Shown: piece after piece, positions 1 through 6,050 of the stretch
Numbering within the stretch: position 1 is the stretch's first letter
How the letters are laid out: each line of letters opens with the position of its first letter
Source: Spirochaetes bacterium RBG_16_67_19
GTDB lineage: Bacteria; Spirochaetota; Spirochaetia; SZUA-6; DRHE01
Direction of reading: 5' to 3'
Length of the DNA stretch: 6,533 bases
Assembly (NCBI GenBank): GCA_001829505.1
Contig: MIBK01000110.1
Span: forward strand, 555 to 7,087
The notes under the pieces: generated by a model
Told to the model about the DNA's origin: nothing
Database searches by the model: none
The model's input: only the letters and a program-made list of their open reading frames with translations
Program-made: the position numbers and the translations under genes

Positions 1-114
1 TTCCACCACCCTTTCCAATTCAATGACTTTAAGCGGCTCTATCTTAAGTCCCTTTCGCTTTTTTATTTTACACCCTCTCTGTCGCAACGAGCGCAACAAG
101 ACGCGCAAACCCTC
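1..114 (-). other. possible 5' end of a gene running off the left edge
   Basis: Immediately after the WYL stop codon the same minus-strand frame stays open for 38 codons to the window edge. The encoded residues become lysine-rich and then amphipathic, including KIEPLKVIELERVVE. No ATG is present. In-frame TTG codons lie at 97-99 and 94-96, with AGGAGG at 111-116 about 11 nt upstream. A second purine-rich stretch, AGAGGG at 73-78, sits 6 nt before an in-frame ATA at 64-66, where an ATG would look natural. The stretch is more AT-rich than the WYL gene. It may be the start of a co-transcribed downstream gene or only chance openness, and I do not recognise the product. Confidence 0.25.
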
Positions 115-1100
115 CTATAGTGTATGGTAAATTGATGCCAGTACTTCCGCATCGGCCGCCATCCGTTGCCGCAATTCGGCCGGCTCCATCACCTCCACGT
201 CCGCTCCCCAGCCCCGGATCCAGGGGAACATCTCGCGCGGTTCCGCGATGCGGGCTCGCCAGATCAGGCGCCCTTCCGCGAGATCGGACAGCTCCTGGCT
301 TGAGTGCAAGACTGTTTCGCGCACTCGATGAGCGACTTGCGCGGAAAACCGCAAGACGACCTGCACGGAATACCCCGTCTCCGAATACCAGATCCCCCAG
401 GCCTCGGCCAGAGCTTCGGTCAGCGCCGCTTCTCCGGCGGCGCGTAAGACTCCTGGGTAAGGGTGGCCTCCATGATTCGGTCCACTCGCAAAGTGCGCAG
501 GTGCTCCTCTCCCTGACATTTACCAATCACCTGGATCGATTGCCCGACGGCGTAGGGCACGATCAGGTAGACGGCGAAAAGATAAGGGCAGTCGGCGTTT
601 CGATGCACCGAGTGGTGCACGAGTTGGACCAGCCGCCTTTCAGACCAGCCCCGGGTGAGCGTCTCGAGGACGGCGAGGTACACCGGGTCCCTTCGGGTCC
701 TGGCCCCTTCCACCCGGTCCGCTTCGGCCACGATGTGCCGGCCGATCGTAGGGGCGAAGCCGCTCAGCGATTGGCCGAGCTTGCGAAGGGCGGCCGCGGC
801 GTGGGGGTTGAAACGGTCGGTACGATCGGTCATCAGGCGGCTGGCAAGGTAGAGCGAAAGGGACTCGTGGATGGTCAGGCGGATATTGCTCAGGTAGTCA
901 TCGCGGTTGATGCCGATCCAGCCGTCATCTGTTTCCGTAATCGGAAGGCATCCGCTGAGCTCTGTGACGTATCGAGCTACCGTCGCGCGATGCACACCCA
1001 AGCGGCGGGCGATTTCCGAACGCCGCAAACCCGATGGATGCGCCAGGAGTAGCTGCTCGAGCTGCATGAGGCGCTCTGACTTGGTCAGTGCCGATATCAT
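115..1100 (-). pseudogene. WYL-domain transcriptional regulator, split by a frameshift
   Basis: This is a helix-turn-helix/WYL transcription factor encoded in two frames. The first frame (420-1100, 226 aa) holds an N-terminal HTH at about residues 22-46 (GLRRSEIARRLGVHRATVAR) and the WYL core ending LRTLRVDRIMEATL. It then meets a TGA at 420-422. The homology continues one base back (-1 frame) from about 430 down to a TAG at 115-117. That segment encodes the usual C-terminal extension, with LAEAWGIWY, VVLRFSAQVAHRVRET and GWGADVEVMEP. Joined, the protein would be about 328 aa, normal for the family. The W-Y-L signature position appears to read SIQVIG, so the ligand pocket may be atypical. GGAG at 1109-1112, 8 nt before the ATG, fits this start. 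Family members are usually repressors or activators, several of them controlling phage defence. I see no slippery heptamer at the junction, so a mutation or sequencing error is likelier than programmed frameshifting. Confidence 0.85.
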
Positions 1101-1158
1101 GGCTCGCTCTCCAGTGTAGCATATCGCGGGACGCAGTGCAGTTTTTCCGAGGATCTCC
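1101..1158. repeat. 58-bp direct repeat, copy 1 (WYL upstream region)
   Basis: This copy abuts the WYL start codon. It matches 2339-2396 at 49 of 58 positions without gaps, in the same orientation. The most conserved stretch is the plus-strand run GTGCAGTTTTTCCG, plus an AGTGTA (minus TACACT) core within minus TATGCTACACT. Position and composition suggest it contains the WYL promoter and possibly its operator. The minus TACACT (1113-1118) or TATGCT (1118-1123) could act as the -10 element, giving a very short or absent leader. I cannot assign a convincing -35. Confidence 0.8.
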
Positions 1159-1236
1159 AGCTCCTGCGCCCCTGGCTGCCTTCACTGGCCCCCAGAATTC
1201 CATAGAGTTGCCGAAGAAGCTCTAGTCGCTATGAGA

Positions 1237-1677
1237 TCAGGGACGTGCAATCCCAGGGATTCCCGCCTCCCTGAGGCAGAAGAAAATATCGGTTTTTACG
1301 GGCTTCGAAATGTATCGGGATGAAGAGATCAGAGAAAACAAGTCACCTAGTCGCGGGGAAGTCAAGGTTCCTTTCACTTCTACGTTCGGGTTCTCCTCGA
1401 TGCTCGCCGCTGTTTCAGAATAGATATCCTGATCGACGTCCAGAATACAGCGTTCAATGAAGCCTCCGTCTTCCGGCCTCAAGTCCATACAGAGATGATT
1501 CGCACGAACCGCGCCCGGCAGATAATGCTCCTTACGGGTGGTCGTTGTTGCAACGTGATACAAGAGGGGATTAGAACCATAGCCTGTTTTCCCAAGGTAG
1601 ACAAACCAGCGGCCCTTGCTTCTGCCGGAGGGGTCTCGGCGCACGTCCTTCCAGAAGAAGACCGTGCCGGCCTTCAT
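1237..1677 (-). CDS. probable toxin partner of the Panacea antitoxin, MazF/PemK-like
   Basis: This encodes a 146-aa soluble protein with no signal peptide or membrane segment. Its ATG overlaps the panA stop as ATGA (1674-1677), a classic sign of translational coupling and of a toxin-antitoxin pair. The N-terminus (KAGTVFFWKDV, then GRWFVYLGK around residues 22-30 and VATTTT around 42-47) resembles the beta-barrel layout of PemK/MazF-like endoribonucleases: a start in G-x-V/I-F, a K/R-W-hydrophobic strand, and a strand ending in threonines. It then diverges, with GFIERCILDVD near 72-82 and an alpha/beta C-terminus ending DIFFCLREAGI. PanA domains are known to pair with many unrelated toxins, MazF-like ones among them. 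RNA cleavage is therefore inference; the coupling to panA is seen directly. It has lower GC than the flanking genes. No terminator is obvious in the 79 bp after it. Confidence 0.65.
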   Translation of the reverse strand: MKAGTVFFWKDVRRDPSGRSKGRWFVYLGKTGYGSNPLLYHVATTTTRKEHYLPGAVRANHLCMDLRPEDGGFIERCILDVDQDIYSETAASIEENPNVEVKGTLTSPRLGDLFSLISSSRYISKPVKTDIFFCLREAGIPGIARP

Positions 1678-2243
1678 GCACTGAGTTCTTTGAGACTCTT
1701 GTGAACGATGAAAGATTCTTCTGCCGGGCTTAGATTTTCTTGCGTTTTTTTTGCGAGCCCTTCGAAATTGTCTTCATATGACATGGGGACCTTGTCTCGA
1801 TCTCCCCGGGAGGTCCAAGCTCGCTTCCATGCGGTGATATCGTGTGTGGCTTCGATCAAATCGTCAGTAGTGATCCAGGGATGGGCGAAACGTTCAAGCA
1901 GCTCATTCATTACCTCGATCTCATATGCTGAAAAAAACTCGAGATTCGGCCGCTTGGAAGGCTCGATGATGATGGAATTTTCGCCTTCTGGGACGAGCTT
2001 GTAACAGCGGTTTCGATGGGTGGCTCGGGTGTCATATAGGTGTCGCGGCACAGGCCCTTTCTCATAGGCATCGTAGCCGATATCCAAGGCTGGTCGTCCA
2101 GTCTCCTGAAGGATACGGAAATCGAATAGGGCCAGATACTTGTAGATGTACGTCTGGTAGGCAGGTTTTTGGGCACGGCGACGATGCTCCGCAGCGAAGT
2201 AGCAGATCGCGTTATTGATCCGATCTTGCCGATACGCGACCAT
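1674..2243 (-). CDS. panA: Panacea-domain (DUF4065/SocA-like) antitoxin
   Basis: This 189-aa protein carries the hallmarks of the Panacea (DUF4065, SocA/GepA-like) domain. There is an early helical segment with YLALFDFRILQETGRP at about residues 36-51, then YDAYEKGPVPRHLYD at about 57-71, and a later THDITAWKRAW at about 133-143. Panacea proteins neutralise an adjacent toxin by direct binding, and the toxin overlaps this gene by 4 nt downstream. Antitoxin-first order fits known PanAT operons. The C-terminal region after about 145 (YEDNFEGLAKKTQ, SPAEESFIVHKSL) has no match I know and may carry toxin specificity. The start is well fixed by AGGAGG at 2251-2256, 7 nt before the ATG. GC is visibly lower than in the desaturase/sensor genes (1741-1800 is 28/60 GC against 40/60 for 4561-4620), suggesting later acquisition. 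SocA-type proteolytic adaptors share this domain, so that role is a weaker alternative. Confidence 0.85.
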   Translation of the reverse strand: MVAYRQDRINNAICYFAAEHRRRAQKPAYQTYIYKYLALFDFRILQETGRPALDIGYDAYEKGPVPRHLYDTRATHRNRCYKLVPEGENSIIIEPSKRPNLEFFSAYEIEVMNELLERFAHPWITTDDLIEATHDITAWKRAWTSRGDRDKVPMSYEDNFEGLAKKTQENLSPAEESFIVHKSLKELSA

Positions 2244-2292
2244 CGTGCTCCCTCCTCGAGATCAAATTACCATCTCTTCTCTATTTTCGGCC

Positions 2293-2321
2293 ACTATACC
2301 CCATCTGCGGAGAGTCTACAA
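2293..2321 (-). promoter_or_regulatory. candidate promoter of the panA-toxin operon
   Basis: On the minus strand a -10-like TATAGT (2293-2298, one mismatch to consensus) lies 17 bp from a weak -35-like TTGTAG (2316-2321). Transcription would start about 40 nt upstream of the panA ribosome binding site. The 58-bp repeat at 2339-2396 lies just upstream and offers an alternative or additional promoter. Confidence 0.4.
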
Positions 2322-2338
2322 GGAGTCCATTGCTGATG

Positions 2339-2396
2339 GGCTCACTCTATAGTGTAACATATCCCAGGACGCGGTGCAGTTTTTCCGCGGGTCTCC
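2339..2396. repeat. 58-bp direct repeat, copy 2 (between ATPase and panA)
   Basis: This is the second copy of the element at 1101-1158, offset by exactly 1238 bp with nine substitutions. It ends 2 bp before the ATPase stop codon and lies about 95 bp upstream of panA. The minus-strand core TATGTTACACTATAG keeps the promoter-like part. The GGAG ribosome binding site and the ATG present in copy 1 are lost here (ATG is replaced by CCATC). The copy could serve as a promoter or operator for panA, or be the remnant of a duplicated WYL gene start. Confidence 0.8.
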
Positions 2397-2398
2397 CC

Positions 2399-3817
2399 TC
2401 AGCGCAGGCAGGACAGGACGCTTTTCGCATCGACGAGCTGAATGCCGGCCGGCGGACGCGTGCCGCGGCCAATCTCTGGCACGAACACCGCCCAGACTGT
2501 CTCCCGCTTTCCCGCCAGCGCGAAGGGATCGTTGCCTTTACGCGTCAGCTCAGATGCAATGCCGGCGAGAACGGAGGAGTCCGCCGGCTCAGAAAGCCAT
2601 TTGGCCTCCCCCAACAAGAGCCTCTTCCCGTCGAGCGAGGGAGCCACGATATCCCATTCGGGCCCTTTCCCCTTCCAATACCTTCGGGCCGGCTCCCAGG
2701 GCCCGAATCCGCCCAGCGCATTCTCGCCGCGGTGCAGGTAAGGAACCGCGGTTCTGCATAGGTCCTCCCAGGTTTCGCTTTCCAGGGACGTCCTGCGTTC
2801 CTTCCAAACTGCAATCCGGGTCTCCGCTGGGCTTTCGACGAAAAGCGAACGGCGAGGCGCTACCGTGGAGAACCAAAATCGGAAGAAGGGATCGGCGATC
2901 CGGTAAACCGCCAGCTTGCTGCTCTTTTCCAATTCGCCATAGGGTAGCTCACGCTTTACCAGCCCGAGCTGCGCCAGCCGTACCAGCGGCCGGGAAAGAG
3001 AGGTGGCCGGTTGTCCCAGGCGTCCGGCTATCTCGCTGACCCGGCTCGCTCCGGCACCGATCACATCCAGAAGGGGGCGCAGCGAAACCGCGGGCGGAGA
3101 CTCTTCCAAGAGAAGTCGATCCGGTTCTCGATGAAGGGGACCCGAGGGATCCAGCACGAGTCTGTCCACCGCCTTCTCCAGATCCCCGCCCAGAGGGGCG
3201 GCCAGCTCCCAATACCTGGGTATGCCTCCCCAGATCGCATACAGCTCAACCCACCGCCGAGGCCCCGATGCTTCGAAGGCGTCTGCAATGTAGCCTGGCA
3301 ACAGCGGCCGCAGTTCGATCAGCTCGGATGCTCTTCCGAATAGCGGTGCATTGGCATCCAACACCAGACCCTGCATCATCCGCTGGCTGGACCCGGCGAC
3401 CGCGACCACCAAGCCGGCGCTGCGCGCCTCGCGGTCCAGCCAGTTCTGAAAAACGCTGGCAAAGGATGGAGCCGCCGCAATCAGATACGGCAGCTCGTCG
3501 ATAATCAGCGGCCCACGCCATTTCGCGGCCTGGCAACGGCCCAAGAGCCTCCGCAGCAAGGCAGGCCAGTCCGGATAGGTGACTTCGTCAAACTCCTGGA
3601 ACTTGTTTGCCACCGCTCTGGCAAAGTTAGCCCGCTGCACGGCAGAAGCCGATTCATCGGCAACCGTGTACAAACCCGGATGCCGCGAAGACCATTCCAG
3701 GAGCAGTCTCGTCTTACCGACGCGGCGCCTCCCCCAGAGCACGGCCAAACCGCCCTCTGGGCGGGCGATCAACGCATCTAGCCTTTCTATTTCGTTAGAT
3801 CTGTCGATGAACTTCAC
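2399..3817 (-). CDS. AAA-type ATPase, ATPase_2 plus DUF234 (nuclease-like C-terminus)
   Basis: This encodes a 472-aa cytoplasmic P-loop ATPase of the STAND-like ATPase_2/DUF234 family. From the GTG start, Walker A is GRRRVGKT at 29-36 and Walker B is LIIDE at 104-108. A sensor-like VAVAGSSQR lies around 138-147. A winged helix spans about 253-293 (ASRVSEIAGRLG...SLSRPLVRLAQLGLVKR), followed by the family's YRIADPFFRFW at 305-315. The C-terminus has the PD-(D/E)xK-like pattern: E351 in TWEDL, D389 in EWDIVA, and E404-A-K406 in LLGEAKW. The domain is therefore complete and may bind or cut nucleic acid (inference; the biological role of this family is unsettled). I chose GTG at 3815-3817 because family members begin with an M-K-F-I-D-R-like sequence. 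An in-frame TTG two codons earlier (3821-3823) is the alternative, and an in-frame TAA lies just upstream of that. There is no Shine-Dalgarno, and the predicted promoter ends close to the start, suggesting a leaderless mRNA. Confidence 0.9.
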   Translation of the reverse strand: MKFIDRSNEIERLDALIARPEGGLAVLWGRRRVGKTRLLLEWSSRHPGLYTVADESASAVQRANFARAVANKFQEFDEVTYPDWPALLRRLLGRCQAAKWRGPLIIDELPYLIAAAPSFASVFQNWLDREARSAGLVVAVAGSSQRMMQGLVLDANAPLFGRASELIELRPLLPGYIADAFEASGPRRWVELYAIWGGIPRYWELAAPLGGDLEKAVDRLVLDPSGPLHREPDRLLLEESPPAVSLRPLLDVIGAGASRVSEIAGRLGQPATSLSRPLVRLAQLGLVKRELPYGELEKSSKLAVYRIADPFFRFWFSTVAPRRSLFVESPAETRIAVWKERRTSLESETWEDLCRTAVPYLHRGENALGGFGPWEPARRYWKGKGPEWDIVAPSLDGKRLLLGEAKWLSEPADSSVLAGIASELTRKGNDPFALAGKRETVWAVFVPEIGRGTRPPAGIQLVDAKSVLSCLR

Positions 3818-3821
3818 ATCC

Positions 3822-3849
3822 AAACATTATGCACAAAAGCATAATGTTT
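3822..3849. promoter_or_regulatory. perfect 11-bp inverted repeat, probable operator of the ATPase gene
   Basis: The arms AAACATTATGC (3822-3832) and GCATAATGTTT (3839-3849) are perfectly complementary around a 6-nt centre. A third half-site, GCATAAT, follows at 3854-3860 and runs into the stop codon of the upstream sensor gene. The palindrome overlaps the predicted -10 box and touches the alternative TTG start of the ATPase, so a bound dimer would block transcription. The same structure in RNA would form a hairpin, but no U-tract follows, so an operator is favoured over a terminator. Confidence 0.7.
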
Positions 3850-3853
3850 TCAA
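3826..3853 (-). promoter_or_regulatory. candidate promoter of the ATPase gene
   Basis: On the minus strand TTGAAA (3848-3853, five of six to -35 consensus) is 16 bp from CATAAT (3826-3831, five of six to -10 consensus). The expected start site, about 7 nt on, falls at roughly 3818-3820. That is next to the GTG at 3817 and consistent with a leaderless transcript. The -10 lies inside the inverted repeat. Confidence 0.55.
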
Positions 3854-3859
3854 GCATAA

Positions 3860-4849
3860 TTATCCGTCCGAAAGCCGGACCTCGGGGTAGAGCTTCCTCA
3901 GGCAATCCGGGCAGATGCCGTGGGATAGCAGGGCCTCGGAGTGCTCTTGTAGGTACTTCTCGATGCTGTTCCAATAGCCCTTGTCGTCCCGGATGCGCTT
4001 GCAGTGGCTGCAGATGGGCAATAGCCCCCGCAGGGTCTTCACCTCCGAAAGCGCCTGGCGGAGCTGCCGCTCGGCCTCCTGCCGGGCCTGGATTTCCCGC
4101 TGAGCCTGGGTCAGCTCGGCTTCCACCTCGGCGACCCTGGCCAGGATGGTCAGCACCGGGCGGTTTTCGAAGCTCACCCCCTTCCGCCTGCTCTGCCAGG
4201 ACAGGTAGCCGGCCAGAAGGGGCAAGGCGAATACGGAAGTCAGCAGCCGGCTGATCAGCGTGCCGCTCATGATGCTCAGGTATTCCGGCGTGCCGGCGAA
4301 AGCGCCCGTGGCGAAAAGCGCCACGTCCAGCCACATCACCCCCAGCAGGGTCAGGTACACGCGCAGCCAGCGGTGCAGGCGGGGCTTGCCGAGGAACTCC
4401 CAGGCCATGGCCAGGAAGATCAGGTCGACCAGGGTGGTGAGGACCGAGGCGGCGTTGATGCGCAGGCTGGGCAGAGGGATGGAGGATAGAGCGTCGATCC
4501 CCCCCAGGCGGGCCTGCAGGTGCAGGACCGCGGCCGTCAGCGGCGTAAGGGCGGAAACCGCGGCTACGGTGAGGATGGCGAAGCGGGTGCTCCGGGGCCC
4601 GTCGAAAACGTAGACCACGAACACTCCGAGCAGCAGCGAAGTGTAGAAGGCGGTCGAGCCGACCACGAAGGTGACCCCGGCGAGGCGCACGGCCAGGCCG
4701 GCGTCCGTCACCCAGGACATGACCGCGGTGATCGCCCCCAGCAGGGCGTAGAACAAACCCAGGCCGATGCGCCGCCGCAGTGCGTGCGCGGAAAAAATCA
4801 GGAGGGAAGCGACCAGCAGCTCGATCGCCAGGATGAGGATTTCGCCCAT
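3860..4849 (-). CDS. multi-TM sensor-like membrane protein with coiled coil and zinc-ribbon tail
   Basis: This is a 329-aa inner-membrane protein. About seven hydrophobic segments fill residues 3-220, starting ILILAIELLVASLLIF and including LVDLIFLAMAWEFL and LTSVFALPLLAGYL. A charged coiled coil follows (about 233-270, AEVEAELTQAQREIQARQE), then the tail LPICSHCKRIRDDKGYW...SHGICPDCLRKLYPE. Its cysteines C280, C283, C313 and C316 probably bind zinc. This tail is common at the end of environmental PAS and histidine-kinase proteins, but no kinase, GGDEF or PAS domain is present. The membrane part loosely recalls the VUT/queuosine-precursor-transporter-like sensor modules (weak). The ATG at 4847-4849 is chosen because the first membrane helix follows it directly. 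An upstream in-frame start at 4963 would add 38 arginine-rich residues that only shadow the desaturase C-terminus. The desaturase stop is 16 nt upstream, so the two are probably co-transcribed. The Shine-Dalgarno is weak. Confidence 0.8.
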   Translation of the reverse strand: MGEILILAIELLVASLLIFSAHALRRRIGLGLFYALLGAITAVMSWVTDAGLAVRLAGVTFVVGSTAFYTSLLLGVFVVYVFDGPRSTRFAILTVAAVSALTPLTAAVLHLQARLGGIDALSSIPLPSLRINAASVLTTLVDLIFLAMAWEFLGKPRLHRWLRVYLTLLGVMWLDVALFATGAFAGTPEYLSIMSGTLISRLLTSVFALPLLAGYLSWQSRRKGVSFENRPVLTILARVAEVEAELTQAQREIQARQEAERQLRQALSEVKTLRGLLPICSHCKRIRDDKGYWNSIEKYLQEHSEALLSHGICPDCLRKLYPEVRLSDG

Positions 4850-4865
4850 TCGCCGAAGCCCGGGC

Positions 4866-5996
4866 CTACCCCAGGTCTTTCGGGGCGAGGTCCCCGAGGG
4901 AGGATTCCAGGGTGTCCTGCTTCTTGCCGCCCTCCGCCTTGCGACCCGGAAGCGGAGTTTCAAACTGGTAGCCCGGCTCGGTTTGCTGCTTCTTCCAGAT
5001 CTGGCGCATTTCCCGCCAGGCCCCGAGCAGGGTCCGCGGTTTGGGCAGGTCGGCGGCCACGGCCCGGTAGAGGTTCCTGAGGTTATAGCAGGGCACGGCC
5101 GCGAACATGTGGTGCTCCGTGTGCCAGTTCATGCGCCAGTAGAGGAACTGGGTGAAGGGATCCAGGGTGATGGAGCGCACGCACAACCGGAAGTCGGTCA
5201 CGTTGGTCCTCAGGCCCGTGTGCATGGGAACGCCCACGAAATACCGCAGCCAGTTGGCTATGAACGGGGCGAAGGCGACCAGGAGAGGCAGCGGCCAGAG
5301 CCGGAAGACGATGCTGGCTGCAATGAGCGCCAGATGGAACAGCAGGATCAGCCTGGCCCAGCGGATCGACTTGCGGTGCGCATCCGGCTGGTCCGCGTAC
5401 ACGGCCTCCAGCCATTCCTTGCTGTACCTGCCCGTGAAGGCCAGCTTCACCGTCGCGCCGATGTTCTGCACGAGCGGAAAAGAATACGGCTCGCTCCGGG
5501 TCCCGACCAGGTTGAGGGTGAACAGCTGCAGCAGGAACAGGAGGTCCAGGGACGGATTGGTGGGCAGCACGACCTCCCGGTCGCCCCGGGGGTGCAGCGT
5601 ATACAGGTGGTGATAGGTGTGGCTCATCCGGTAGTCGTGGAAGTTGAACCAGGAAATCAGGCTGTAGAAGCGCACGAACAAGCCGTTGAGCCATTTGGTG
5701 CTGAACACGGTGCCGTGGGCCAGCTCGTGGGTGGCCAGCCCCGCCAGGAAGGAATAGACGGTGCCATGGGCGAAAAGGCCCAGGGCGAATCCGACCCACA
5801 GGCGCTGGGCGAAGAAGATCCAGGTCGCCGCGGCGGTGATGACCAGCAGGGCGAGGTGCCCGCAGGACTGGAAGGCCCCGCGCAGGTCGCTGCGGCGGGT
5901 CAGCTCCTTGAGCCTGGGCGGCTCGATCGGGGAGCGGTACCAGGAAAGGCGGAAACTCTTGCGGACCTGTTCCATCGGCTCATGTTCAACAGCCAT
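4866..5996 (-). CDS. membrane fatty acid desaturase
   Basis: This 376-aa integral membrane di-iron desaturase (FA_desaturase family) would insert a double bond into an acyl chain using O2 and electrons from a ferredoxin or cytochrome-type partner, which is not in the window. All three histidine boxes are present: HELAH at 90-94, HTYHH at 126-130 and HTEHH at 292-296. Extra candidate metal-site histidines are H120 (FNFHDYRMS) and H259 (VPMHTGL). Hydrophobic segments flank the boxes at about 47-62, 66-88, 215-231 and 235-250. The length is typical. The C-terminal 40 residues are charged and disordered-looking (GRKAEGGKKQ). The ATG is supported by a G-rich site (AGGGGGG, 6004-6010) 7 nt upstream; M8 is a less likely alternative. 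Regiospecificity and substrate cannot be read from the sequence, and lipid-like hydroxylases or ketolases share these boxes. The sensor-like gene follows after 16 nt. Confidence 0.92.
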   Translation of the reverse strand: MAVEHEPMEQVRKSFRLSWYRSPIEPPRLKELTRRSDLRGAFQSCGHLALLVITAAATWIFFAQRLWVGFALGLFAHGTVYSFLAGLATHELAHGTVFSTKWLNGLFVRFYSLISWFNFHDYRMSHTYHHLYTLHPRGDREVVLPTNPSLDLLFLLQLFTLNLVGTRSEPYSFPLVQNIGATVKLAFTGRYSKEWLEAVYADQPDAHRKSIRWARLILLFHLALIAASIVFRLWPLPLLVAFAPFIANWLRYFVGVPMHTGLRTNVTDFRLCVRSITLDPFTQFLYWRMNWHTEHHMFAAVPCYNLRNLYRAVAADLPKPRTLLGAWREMRQIWKKQQTEPGYQFETPLPGRKAEGGKKQDTLESSLGDLAPKDLG

Positions 5997-6020
5997 CGGG
6001 CCACCCCCCTTGAGGCTCCC

Positions 6021-6050
6021 AGTCTACCCCGCAGCCAAGCGATCCGGCAA
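6021..6050 (-). promoter_or_regulatory. candidate promoter of the desaturase-sensor operon
   Basis: On the minus strand TTGCCG (6045-6050, four of six) is 18 bp from TAGACT (6021-6026, four of six). The start site would fall near 6014, giving a leader of about 17 nt that contains the G-rich ribosome binding site. It is a moderate match only, and competes with the reading of the same bases as a short ORF. Confidence 0.3.

Noticed and set aside
44..97. TTAAGTCCC (44-52) and CGCAACGAGCGCAAC (83-97), both words from the conserved 1100 region of 16S rRNA
   Set aside because: In 16S these words are contiguous, whereas here 30 unrelated bases separate them and nothing else of rRNA is present. The second word is also just a CGCAAC direct repeat. 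A search with the neighbouring contig would settle it, but chance is the best explanation.
115..124. CACTATAG-like phage promoter core or a third copy of the 58-bp element
   Set aside because: Only 10 bases match repeat copy 2, and no flanking similarity extends the match in either direction.
420..450. Programmed -1 frameshifting in the WYL gene
   Set aside because: There is no X-XXY-YYZ heptamer and no obvious downstream pseudoknot in the narrow junction. Mutation or read error is simpler.
120..1052. A 310-codon open frame on the plus strand
   Set aside because: It is opposite the WYL regulator and its translation is proline/arginine-rich without recognisable motifs. The minus-strand frames carry the homology.
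3795..4334. A 179-codon minus-strand frame over the sensor C-terminus
   Set aside because: It is out of frame with the conserved zinc-ribbon tail and gives a proline/arginine/glycine-rich product, so it is a shadow.
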